This document shows positions 37,451-45,738 of a stretch of 64,000 nt of DNA, piece after piece (within the stretch, counting starts at the first letter, position 1; each line of letters opens with the position of its first letter). The DNA is taken from contig BJHW01000001.1 of assembly GCA_005405945.1 (NCBI GenBank), positions 1,116,001 to 1,180,000 of the forward strand. The letters run 5' to 3'. Below the pieces are notes generated by a model. The model was not told the DNA's origin. It saw nothing but the letters and a program-made list of their open reading frames with translations, and searched no databases. This DNA is from Streptomyces violaceusniger. Its GTDB lineage: Bacteria; Actinomycetota; Actinomycetes; Streptomycetales; Streptomycetaceae. The position numbers and the translations under genes were made by a program.

Positions 37451-39136
37451 ATGCGTATCCAATGGCCCCGGCGTGTCTCCGGTCAGGTGCTCGCCGCGCA
37501 GCTGTCCATCACCGCCGGGGTGATGGTGCTGGCGACCGCGCTGTTCCTGGCCCCGCTCAGCTCCGAGATCGACGACCAGGCGATGCACCAGGCGCTCGCC
37601 ATCGCCCAGACCACCGCGGCCGATCCGGACATCGCCCGGGACCTCGCCGCCACGAAGCCCACCCCGTCGGGTCCGGTGCAGCGGGCGGCGGAGCGGATCC
37701 GCCGGGCCACCGGGGCGCTGTACATCGTGGTGATGGACCCCCGTGGGGTGCGCTGGTCGCACACCACCACCGCCCGGATCGGCGAACACGTCTCCACCGA
37801 TCCGCGCGAGGCGCTCTCCGGCCGGGAGGTCCTGCAGATCGACGTGGGGACGCTCGGCCGCTCGGCCCGCGCCAAGGTGCCGCTGCGGGCCAGGGACGGC
37901 CGGATCATCGGGGCGGTGTCGGTGGGCATCGGCTACGGCAGCGTGCGCGACCAGCTGCTGGCGGCGGTGCCCCGGCTGCTGCTGTACGCGGGGGCGGCGC
38001 TCGCGGTGGGCGTCCTCGCGGCGATCGCCGTCTCGCGCCAGCTGCGCCGCCGCACCCACGGTGTGGCGTTCGCGGACATCTCGGCGCTGCTCGACGAGCG
38101 GGAGGCGATGCTGCACGGTATCCGCGAAGGGGTGGTGGCCTTCGACCGGCAGGGCCGGATCCGCCTGGTCAACGACGAGGCCGGACGGCTGCTGGGGATC
38201 CACCCGGACGCCACCGGCCGCACCCTGGAGGAGTCAATGCCCCCGGGCCGTACCACCGATGTGCTGGCGGGGCGGGTGGACGGGGCGGATCTGCTGACCG
38301 TCAGCGGCGGCCGGGTGCTGGTGGCCAACCGGATGCCGACCAAGGACGGCGGGGCGGTGGCGACGCTGCGCGACCGCACCGAGCTGGAGTTGCTGGGCCG
38401 CGAGCTGGACAGCACCCGCGGCCTGCTGGACGCGCTGCGCGCCCAGGACCACGAACACGCCAACCGACTGCACACCCTGCTGGGGCTGCTGGAGCTCGGA
38501 CTGCACGAGCGGGCGGCACAGTTCGTGGCCGAGCTGACCAACGCCCGGCGCGCCTCGGCCGAGCAGATCTCCGAACGGGTGCACGATCCGATGCTGTCGG
38601 CGCTGCTGGTCGGCAAGTCGGCGATCGTGGCCGAGCGCGGGGTCGCCCTGCGCATCTCCCCCGCCACCCTGCTGCCGGGGCGGGTGGTCGACCCGCGCGA
38701 TCTGGTGACCGTGCTCGGCAACCTCATCGACAACGCGCTGGACGCGGTGGCCGCGCACCCCTCGCCCACCCCGTTCATCGAGGTCGAGCTGAGGGCCGAG
38801 GGCACCACCGCCGTGCTGCGGGTGAGCGACACCGGCCCGGGGGTGCCGCCGGGGATGCGCGAGCAGATCTTCACCGAGGGCTGGTCCACCAAACGGCCCG
38901 CCCGTCCCGGCTCACCGGACGGCCCCGATGCCCACGAGGGGTCCGCCGGGGTGTCGCCGCGCGGCCGTGGCATCGGACTGGCCCTGGTACGGCGGCTGGC
39001 CGAGCGCTACGGAGGAATGGCCCGGGTCACCGCCCGGGCGGGTGGCGGGGCGGTGTTCACCGTCGTCCTGCCCGAGGCCCTCACCGGGGACGACACACCC
39101 ACACATGAGTTCACCGCAGCAGGAGAGTCACGATGA
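37451..39136 (+). CDS. CitA/DcuS-type sensor histidine kinase
   Basis: 561 residues from ATG 37451. TM1 (about 12-34), an extracytoplasmic sensor domain of the sCache/PAS type (GALYIVVMDPRGVRWSHTT; VGIGYGSVRDQ), TM2 (about 178-198), a cytoplasmic PAS domain, and a SpoB-type dimerisation helix DHEHANRLHTLLGLLELG with likely phospho-His334. The ATPase domain has the N-box NLIDNALDAV and G-boxes SDTGPGVP and GRGIGLALVRR. Relatives sense citrate, C4-dicarboxylates or other carboxylates. Overlaps the regulator gene by ATGA. Confidence 0.9.
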   Translation: MRIQWPRRVSGQVLAAQLSITAGVMVLATALFLAPLSSEIDDQAMHQALAIAQTTAADPDIARDLAATKPTPSGPVQRAAERIRRATGALYIVVMDPRGVRWSHTTTARIGEHVSTDPREALSGREVLQIDVGTLGRSARAKVPLRARDGRIIGAVSVGIGYGSVRDQLLAAVPRLLLYAGAALAVGVLAAIAVSRQLRRRTHGVAFADISALLDEREAMLHGIREGVVAFDRQGRIRLVNDEAGRLLGIHPDATGRTLEESMPPGRTTDVLAGRVDGADLLTVSGGRVLVANRMPTKDGGAVATLRDRTELELLGRELDSTRGLLDALRAQDHEHANRLHTLLGLLELGLHERAAQFVAELTNARRASAEQISERVHDPMLSALLVGKSAIVAERGVALRISPATLLPGRVVDPRDLVTVLGNLIDNALDAVAAHPSPTPFIEVELRAEGTTAVLRVSDTGPGVPPGMREQIFTEGWSTKRPARPGSPDGPDAHEGSAGVSPRGRGIGLALVRRLAERYGGMARVTARAGGGAVFTVVLPEALTGDDTPTHEFTAAGESR

Positions 39137-39825
39137 TCGACGTTCTTGTCGTGGACGACGACTTCCACGTCGCCGAGATCAACGCTGCGTATGTGGCCCA
39201 GGTGCCCGGCTACCGGGTCACCGCCCGCGCCCATACCGCCGCCCAGGCCCTCGCGACCCTCGAACGCACCCCGGTCGACCTCGTCCTGTTGGACCACTAC
39301 CTGCCGGACGAGACCGGGCTGACGCTGGTGCGCCGGATGCGTCAGCTCGGCCACCACGCCGACGTCATCATGGTGACGGCGGCGTGTGATGTGGCCACCG
39401 TGCAGGCCGCCATGCGCCATGGCGCACTGCAGTACCTGGTCAAGCCGTTCAGCTTCGCCGGACTGCGGGCCAAGCTGGACGGCTACGCGGGACTGCGCCG
39501 CACCCTCGAGGGCGTCGGCGGGCGCGGTGAGACCGGCCAGGAGAGGGTGGACCGGATCTTCGGCGCCTTCGCGGCCGCCGACACCTCCGGTCCCGCCCTC
39601 CCCAAGGGCCACTCCGCGCCCACCGTCGACCTCATACGCCGGGTCCTGGACCAGGCCGACCACCCGCTCTCCGCCCATGAAGTGGCGGAGCGCACCGGCA
39701 TCAGCCGCTCCACGGCCCAGCGCTATCTGAAGTACCTCGAGCATGCGGGCCGTATCAGCCTCACGCTCAAGTACGGGGACACCGGACGTCCCGAACACCG
39801 CTACACATGGGTGGCGGTGAACTGA
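39133..39825 (+). CDS. CitB/DcuR-type response regulator
   Basis: 230 residues from ATG 39133, overlapping the kinase stop by four bases. Receiver domain with acidic pocket VVDDDF, phospho-acceptor Asp54 in VLLDHYLPD and Lys in LVKPFSF. The C-terminal winged helix (HEVAERTGISRSTAQRYLKY) has the IclR/CitB-like fold. Probably regulates the divergent ABC importer through the 37251-37281 repeat, as CitAB-type systems usually control a neighbouring transporter. Confidence 0.9.
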   Translation: MIDVLVVDDDFHVAEINAAYVAQVPGYRVTARAHTAAQALATLERTPVDLVLLDHYLPDETGLTLVRRMRQLGHHADVIMVTAACDVATVQAAMRHGALQYLVKPFSFAGLRAKLDGYAGLRRTLEGVGGRGETGQERVDRIFGAFAAADTSGPALPKGHSAPTVDLIRRVLDQADHPLSAHEVAERTGISRSTAQRYLKYLEHAGRISLTLKYGDTGRPEHRYTWVAVN

Positions 39826-39833
39826 CGGCACCC

Positions 39834-40625
39834 TCAGCTGGTGGCCGCGGCCTCGTACAGGCCACGGCCGGAGCGCTGGGCCCGGTCCGAGGAGCGCAGC
39901 CGCTCGAGGGTGTTGCGCACCGAGTTCACATTGGTGCGGGTCTCGTCGCGGCCCAGGGCCTCGTTGACCTCGGAGGCCCGCATGGGGCGGCCGGCCTTGC
40001 GCAGCGCGGCCAGCACGCTGTCGGAGAGCCCGGTGGAGCGCTCGGAGGTGGTGACCGTCTCCTTGGTGGCCTTCTCCGCCGGCTTCTCCGCCGCCTTGGT
40101 GCTCTTGGCGGTCTTGGCCGTGGCCTTGGTGGCCTTCACCGTGGCCTTGGCGGACTTGGGAGCCTTGGCCGTGGCCTTCGCGGCGGTCTTCTTGGCGGCG
40201 GTCTTCTTGGCCGCAGCCTTGGTGGCCCGTCCGGTGGCCGGCGCCTTGCCCGCCTTGCCGCCACTGCGCTGACGGCCGATGGCCGCCTTGCGGGTGGCGG
40301 CGGAGGTACGGCCGGTGGTGGCCGTGTCCTCGCCGGACTCCGGCTCGGCGGCCTCGGTGACCGACTCCGCGGCCGACTGGGCCTCGGTGGCCTGGGCCAC
40401 GGGCTCCGCCACCGCCACCGGGGCGCCGTCGCCGCCCTGCTCGGGCGCCGCGGAGGTGGAGAGCGCCTGAAGGCTGCTCAGGGCGGTGCTGACCGCCTCC
40501 AGCCGCTTGGTGACGGCCTCCAAATCACCCTTGAGTGCCTCCTGTTGCTTCTGCAAGTGGGGGAGTTCGGCCTCCAGTACCTCGATGGTCGAACCGACAC
40601 TGCTGTCCGCGCTCAACGCGTTCAC
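39834..40625 (-). CDS. Histone H1-like Lys/Ala-rich protein with C-terminal winged-helix domain
   Basis: Start taken as GTG 40625 (VNALSADSSVG); the longer open frame lacks a ribosome site. 263 residues: an N-terminal coiled coil (LEAELPHLQKQQEALKGDLE), an acidic Ala/Glu stretch, a strongly basic repeat region of AAKKTAAKK and AKATAKA units, and a C-terminal winged-helix-like domain (LSDSVLAALRKAGRPMRASE; SVRNTLERLRSS). The Lys/Ala repeats resemble eukaryotic H1 tails and HupS of Streptomyces. Likely a DNA-compacting nucleoid protein; the coiled coil suggests oligomers. Confidence 0.82.
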   Translation of the reverse strand: MNALSADSSVGSTIEVLEAELPHLQKQQEALKGDLEAVTKRLEAVSTALSSLQALSTSAAPEQGGDGAPVAVAEPVAQATEAQSAAESVTEAAEPESGEDTATTGRTSAATRKAAIGRQRSGGKAGKAPATGRATKAAAKKTAAKKTAAKATAKAPKSAKATVKATKATAKTAKSTKAAEKPAEKATKETVTTSERSTGLSDSVLAALRKAGRPMRASEVNEALGRDETRTNVNSVRNTLERLRSSDRAQRSGRGLYEAAATS

Positions 40626-40931
40626 TTCACTTCGTCCCCTTTCTGGGCGTCTGCGCCCATCGCAGCAGCGATTATGCCTGCTGTCAGTGGTGTGCGGTGC
40701 CCTGTGTGCCACTACGCAAAACAACCACACATGTCTCAGCACCCCATGAGAGGCCAACTTTCGGTGAAAACACACGCCTGTGACAACAGGCCCGCACGAC
40801 CGATGTCATCCGGAAGGGTGGCGCCGCAAACGCGGTGACGACATGTCAGGCCCCCGTTTCCGGGGTGGCTTCACACGGGTGGTAGAAACACGGTACCTGT
40901 CCGAGAAGACCGAGGTAGCCGAGGTAGTCCC
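40626..40931. other. 306-bp divergent intergenic region
   Basis: Between the histone-like gene and the hydroxyacid dehydrogenase. It holds a minus-strand -10-like CATAAT (40671-40676) centred within an inverted repeat CAGCAG-N9-CTGCTG (40663-40683), and a CCCCG-TTTC-CGGGG hairpin closer to the dehydrogenase. AT content is higher than in the flanking genes. No small gene recognised. Confidence 0.4.
40663..40683 (-). promoter_or_regulatory. Inverted repeat CAGCAG-N9-CTGCTG over a -10 element
   Basis: The repeat brackets the sequence CATAAT (minus strand, 40671-40676) about 45 bp upstream of the histone-like gene start, suggesting a repressible promoter. No clear -35 is seen. Confidence 0.35.
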
Positions 40932-41909
40932 ATGAAGTTGCGCTGCGCCGTGCTCGACGACTATCAGGACGTGGCGCTGTCGGCGGCCGACTGGTCGGGG
41001 GTGCTCGACGCGGTGGACGTGGTGCCGGTCCATGAGCACATCGCCGGTGAGGACGCGGTGGCCGAGGCGATCGGGGACTGTGAGATCGTGGTCATCATGC
41101 GGGAGCGCACTCCCTTTCCCGCGTCGCTCTATCCCCGGCTGCCACGGCTGAAGCTGCTGGTCACCACGGGGATGCGCAATGCGTCGGTGGACCTGGAGGC
41201 CGCCGCCCGGCACGGCGTCACCGTGTGCGGCACGGGCAGCGGCTCGCAACCGCCCGCCGAGCTCACCTGGGCACTGATCCTGGGGCTCGCCCGCCACGTG
41301 GTGCCGGAGAGCACGGCGCTGCGGGACGGCGGGCCGTGGCAGAGCACCGTCGGCACCGATCTGTACGGCCGCCGCCTGGGGTTGCTGGGTCTTGGCAGGA
41401 TCGGCACCCAGGTGGCGCGGGTCGGCCGGGCCTTCGGCATGGAGGTGGCCGCCTGGAGCGAGAACCTGACGGCCGAGCGCGCGGCGGCGGAGGGGGTCCG
41501 GGCGGCAGACTCCAAGGAGGAACTGCTGGAGACCAGCGACATCGTCTCGGTGCATCTGGTGCTCGGCGACCGCACCCGGGGGCTGCTGGGCGCGCGGGAG
41601 CTGAGGCGGATGCGTCCCACGGCGCTGCTGGTGAACACCTCCCGCGCCGCGATCGTGGACCAGGCCGCGCTCGCGCGGGCGCTGCGGGACGGCTGGATCG
41701 CGGGCGCGGGGGTCGATGTGTTCGAGCGGGAGCCGCTGCCGCCGGGCGATCCGTTCCGTACGCTGCCGAATCTGCTGGCCACTCCGCATCTCGGCTATGT
41801 CACCCGGGGCAACTACGAGCGGTTCTACCGGGATGCGGTGGAGGACATCCGCGGCTATCTGGCGGGCGAGCCGATCCGCCGGCTGACCCCGCCCGCACCG
41901 GCCGGCTGA
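40932..41909 (+). CDS. D-2-hydroxyacid dehydrogenase family protein
   Basis: 325 residues from ATG 40932. NAD-binding motif GLLGLGRIGTQVARVG, catalytic Arg in VNTSRAAIVD, Glu in DVFEREPLPP and His in LATPHLGYVT form the D-isomer-specific dehydrogenase triad. Cytoplasmic, interconverting a 2-keto acid and D-2-hydroxy acid with NAD(P)H; the substrate is not determined. Followed by a short GC hairpin. Confidence 0.9.
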   Translation: MKLRCAVLDDYQDVALSAADWSGVLDAVDVVPVHEHIAGEDAVAEAIGDCEIVVIMRERTPFPASLYPRLPRLKLLVTTGMRNASVDLEAAARHGVTVCGTGSGSQPPAELTWALILGLARHVVPESTALRDGGPWQSTVGTDLYGRRLGLLGLGRIGTQVARVGRAFGMEVAAWSENLTAERAAAEGVRAADSKEELLETSDIVSVHLVLGDRTRGLLGARELRRMRPTALLVNTSRAAIVDQAALARALRDGWIAGAGVDVFEREPLPPGDPFRTLPNLLATPHLGYVTRGNYERFYRDAVEDIRGYLAGEPIRRLTPPAPAG

Positions 41910-41936
41910 CCGCCCCGGAGCCGCGGCCCCGGGCGG
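41910..41936. terminator. Hairpin CCGCCC-N15-GGGCGG after the dehydrogenase
   Basis: Six-bp stem directly after the stop codon, loop itself GC-rich. Probable terminator. Confidence 0.4.
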
Positions 41937-42197
41937 GACCGATCGCGAGGAGCCTCAAGAAGGTCTGCCCCCGGGCGAGTTGAGGGCATCGGCGGCCGTC
42001 CGGCCTGGTTCGCACGTCCGGCGCCGGGCCATCGGCCGACTGCCGGGGCCGAAAGCGACGCATGCCCTCCGCCCGGTGGACACTATTCCGTTTCGCCTTC
42101 GTCATACCGGACAGGCTGCCTGGCACGGACAACCCATCGGCCCGCACAACGCCACCGGTGCCCGGTCCACCGACCCGGCACCGCGGACGGAGGGAAC

Positions 42198-43277
42198 GTG
42201 GCTCACAGCACATCCGGAAAGCCGACGACCGACGGGGCACCGGCCGGGCAGCACGCCCTGCGGTACGGCGACGGAGGCGGCGGCGGAGGATCGGGGACCC
42301 CGCCACCGACCCGGCGCGGCATGCTCTCGGTGGCCGCGGCGGCCGGGCTCGGCCTGCTCGCCGGCTGCGGCGAGGAGTCGGCCGGCTCCGCCTCCGGAGC
42401 GGACCCGCAGGGGTCCACGAAGGCGGACCGCTCCCCGTCCGCCACCCCGTCCGAGCGCTCGCCCTCGCCCACCCCGAAACCGCGGCCCGAACTGCCGCGA
42501 GGCGGCCGGGAGCTGTCCCGCTACCGGCTGGTGGGCTACTGCGGGCTGCCCGGGGCCGCCGCGCTCGGCCGGCTCGGCATCGGCGACCTCGACGACCAGG
42601 TGCGCCAGATCGAGAAGACCGCCCGGGCCTACGCGGCGGACCGGGAACCGCAGCCGGTGCTCGAACTCCTCGCGACCGTCGCCAACAGCACCGCGGGCCC
42701 CGGCGGCACCTACCGCTCACGCACCTCCCCCGACACGATCCGCCGCTTCCACGACGCGGCCAAGCGCCACCGCGCCCTGCTGCTGCTGAACATCCAGCCG
42801 GGCCGGGCCTCGGTCCTCGGCGAGGTCAAGGCGCTGCGCGAGTGGCTGGTCCATCCCGATGTCGGCATAGCCCTGGACCCGGAGTGGGAGATGGGTCCCG
42901 GTGAGGTGCCGGGGAACACCTACGGTCACACCAGCGGCCAGGAGCTCACCGATGTGGCCCGCTATCTCTCCGGGATCGTCGACGAACACGACCTGCCGCA
43001 GAAGCCGCTCGTCTTCCACCAGGTGGCCGTGTCCGTCGTCCGCGACCAGTCCGGCTTGCGCCCGCAGCCCGGTGTGGTGCTCATCAAGAGCGCGGACGGC
43101 ATCGGATCGCCGGGGATGAAGCGGGACACCTGGCGGCAGCTGGTCAGGAACCAGCCCGAGGGCCTGCGCACCGGCTTCAAGCTCTTCTACGAGGAGGACA
43201 CCGAGGGGAGCCGGCTGATGACCCCGGAGGAGGTGCTGGCCCTGCGGCCACGCCCGGACTACGTCATGTTCGAGTGA
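42198..43277 (+). CDS. Tat-type surface lipoprotein of unknown function
   Basis: Start GTG 42198 with GGAGGG upstream. 359 residues: a hydrophilic N-terminal region, the twin-arginine motif TRRGMLS, hydrophobic core and lipobox LLAGC (lipidated Cys57), then a Ser/Pro/Thr-rich linker and a globular domain of about 260 residues (VGYCGLPGAAALGRLG; LLLLNIQPGRASVLGEVKAL; IALDPEWEMG). The acidic VGIALDPEWEM and TIM-barrel-like periodicity recall glycosidase-like folds, but I do not recognise a family. Exposed on the cell surface. Confidence 0.8.
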   Translation: MAHSTSGKPTTDGAPAGQHALRYGDGGGGGGSGTPPPTRRGMLSVAAAAGLGLLAGCGEESAGSASGADPQGSTKADRSPSATPSERSPSPTPKPRPELPRGGRELSRYRLVGYCGLPGAAALGRLGIGDLDDQVRQIEKTARAYAADREPQPVLELLATVANSTAGPGGTYRSRTSPDTIRRFHDAAKRHRALLLLNIQPGRASVLGEVKALREWLVHPDVGIALDPEWEMGPGEVPGNTYGHTSGQELTDVARYLSGIVDEHDLPQKPLVFHQVAVSVVRDQSGLRPQPGVVLIKSADGIGSPGMKRDTWRQLVRNQPEGLRTGFKLFYEEDTEGSRLMTPEEVLALRPRPDYVMFE

Positions 43278-43281
43278 CCGC

Positions 43282-43319
43282 GGCGGCCCGCGCCACGCGT
43301 TGGGCGGCCCGCGCCACGC
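43282..43319. repeat. Two 17-bp direct repeats (GGCGGCCCGCGCCACGC)
   Basis: Identical copies at 43282-43298 and 43303-43319, just after the lipoprotein stop and before the large terminator stem. Confidence 0.55.
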
Positions 43320-43325
43320 AACGCG

Positions 43326-43358
43326 GCCGCCCCCGGCCGGAGGACGGCCGGGGGCGGC
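43326..43358. terminator. Perfect 13-bp hairpin between convergent genes
   Basis: GCCGCCCCCGGCC, 7-base loop, then its exact complement. The right arm sequence is repeated once more at 43361-43379. Likely a bidirectional terminator for the lipoprotein and the spermidine-synthase-like gene. Confidence 0.7.
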
Positions 43359-43400
43359 TGGGACGGCCGGGGGCGGCTGAGGCGGCTGGGGAAGGAGCGC

Positions 43401-45444
43401 TCAGGGGCGCGGCGCCGTCCGCACGGCGAGGGGTTCCTGGGCGGCGACGCCGCCGGGGCCGCGGCGGGTGAAGCGCATGGCCGCACAGGCACCCGCGTAC
43501 AGCACCGCCACCACCAGCAGCAGCGCCTGATAGCCCGTGAGCAGGGCCAGATACTCCAGGGTGCCGCCGAACAGGGAGCCCAGCAGGTTGGCGCCGAACG
43601 CCGCCGTGGGGTCGGCGGCCGCCGCCAGCCGGTCGGAGAAGATGAGGTTGGCGCAGAAGATGGGGGCGAAGGCCAGCGCGATCGCGGCGGCCAGCCGGGG
43701 TGCGAAGGGCAGCCCCAGCACCGCGTGGGACGGGATCAGCCAGGCGATCGCGAGGCTGGAGAAGAGCATCAGTTGCAGCACCAGCTGATTGACCCGGCGC
43801 AGCCTGCGCCGGACCTCCACCGCGCACAGCACGGCGAGCAGCACCCCGCGAAGACCATCGCGTTGACCAGCCAGGTGGTGCCGAAGTAGAGGGCGAACCC
43901 GATCACGTTCTTGGTCTCCAGCAGCATGAACGCCGCGCCGAGCAGGAACATGTCCACATAGCGGGCGGTACGCCTCAGCCGGACCCCGGTCAGCCGTACC
44001 GACACCAGCGTCACCAGCAGGATCGCGCCCAGGACCCCGATGTAGAGGGTGGGGATGGTGCGGTGCAGCAGATACGGGAAGGGGTGGTCGTCACCGGCGG
44101 CCGAGGGCACCGGACCGGAGGGGCGCCACGCGGAGGCGGTGCAGGACTGGTCGCCGGAGGTGACACCGGCCACCAGGATGGCCGCCTTCTTGCCCCGTAG
44201 TGGGTGATGCAGGGGGCGTGTCCGAAGACGGAGGTGAGCGTGGAGCCGAACCGGTCGATGAGCCAGTTCTGCCGGTAGTAGTTGTACATGGCGAACGCGC
44301 CGCCGGGGGCGAGGTGGCGGTGTGCCGCCTCGAACGCCTCCCGGGTGAACAGATAGCTCTCCAGGCGCAGGTTGCTCGCGCCGGACACCAGGGTCAGGGA
44401 GTCGGGCAGAGCGAGGACGACCAGGTCATAGCGGGTGTTGGTGCGCTCGAGGAAGGCCCGGCCGTCGTTGATGTGCACGTGCACCCGGGGGTTGTCGTAG
44501 GGCCGGGCCGGGTGCAGTGACGCGCCGATCTCCTGCAGCCGGGGGTCGATCTCCACGGCGTCCACCCGCTGGGCGCCGTGGGCGAGCGCCATCGCCACGT
44601 CGTTGCCGTTGCCCGCCCCGATGACCAGCACCCGGCGGTGGGAGTTCCGCGGGGTCTCGCGGTAGGGCCGCTCGTACGGGGAGTCGGGGCGTCTGAGCAC
44701 CTTCAGCGGGGCGATGGACTGGTGCGGCACGCCATTGGCGGAGATCTTGTAGTCCCGGCTGCCCGAGGTCGGCCTGGTGACCTCGATCTTGTAGTACGGG
44801 GACCAGGAGATGCCACTGGCCGCCGTCTCCAGCGCCAGGATGGCCACCATCAGCGCGAGTGGTACCGAATACCTGATGCTGTTGCGGCGGCCGCCGAGGG
44901 TCAGCAGCGCCGCCGCGGCGATCACCCCCCACACCACCGACGGTGCGCGCAGCCACGACAGCAGCGCGAAGGACACCGAGCCGGTGAGCGAGCCCAGCAG
45001 GTCGAAGCGGTACGCCTCCAGCGAGGGCAGCAGGCGGAACTGATCGGCCGTCATCTTGCCGATGGCCATCATGATCAGCGCGGTCAGCCCGAAGAGCACC
45101 GGCAGGGTCACCCACTGGGGCAGACCGGTGGTCTTCACGGCGGTGAAGTAGATGACCTCGCCGCTGGTCTGCCGCACCTGCACGGGGAACTCGCGCACCA
45201 GGACGACGAGAACGGCGAGCGGGACGGGCGTCCAGCGAGCCAGCCACTGCCCACGGCCGGCGGGCAGCAGGAATCCCAGGCCGATCCCGAGGAACGAGCC
45301 CAAGAGGATGAAGTTCGAGAAATAGCTCAGATGGACGATATTGGCGCCGGTCCACCGGATCAGCGCCAGCTCGACGAAGAGCATGGTGGCGCTGGCCAGC
45401 AGCAGCCTCGCGCGCACGTTTTGCGGTCCTGGGCTGTGCTCCAT
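43401..45444 (-). CDS. Membrane-embedded spermidine synthase-like protein (two frameshifts)
   Basis: Start taken as ATG 45444 (MEHSPGPQNVRARLLL). About 680 residues in three zones: about six to seven TM segments (ELALIRWTGANIVHLSYFSN), a SpeE-like Rossmann methyltransferase-fold domain (RVLVIGAGNGNDVAMALAHG; VDAVEIDPRLQEIG; HINDGRAFLE), and a second TM bundle (LHRTIPTLYIGVLGAILLV; SSLAIAWLIPSHAVLG). Breaks at CCCC 44193-44196 and 43844-43847 are each healed by one G on the coding strand (HYGGKKAAILVAG; FAGVLLAVL). Such fused proteins are common in Actinobacteria; the aminopropyl-transfer role is not proven for them. Confidence 0.78.
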
Positions 45445-45738
45445 GTCGGCCACGCTGTCATCCGGGGCGGGGCAGGTCGAGCACCCACACGGGCCGTGCC
45501 GTCGGCCGGATGGCGGGCGCCCGGTGCGTCGGAGAGTGGCCCGGGCCGCCCGTCTTCCGTCCGTGCGTCGCCTCGCCACCGCGCCACCGCCGGGGCCGTC
45601 GACGCAGGTCAGCGGCGTGGCTTGGGATGCGGTGCAACGGCCGTGCGGGGTGGGGTGGTCACGCCCCGGTACGTGCCCTGGGCCCACTCCCTGGGCCCCC
45701 GCCGTACGGCGTTCGGGTCATGGCCGGGCCGATGTCCG

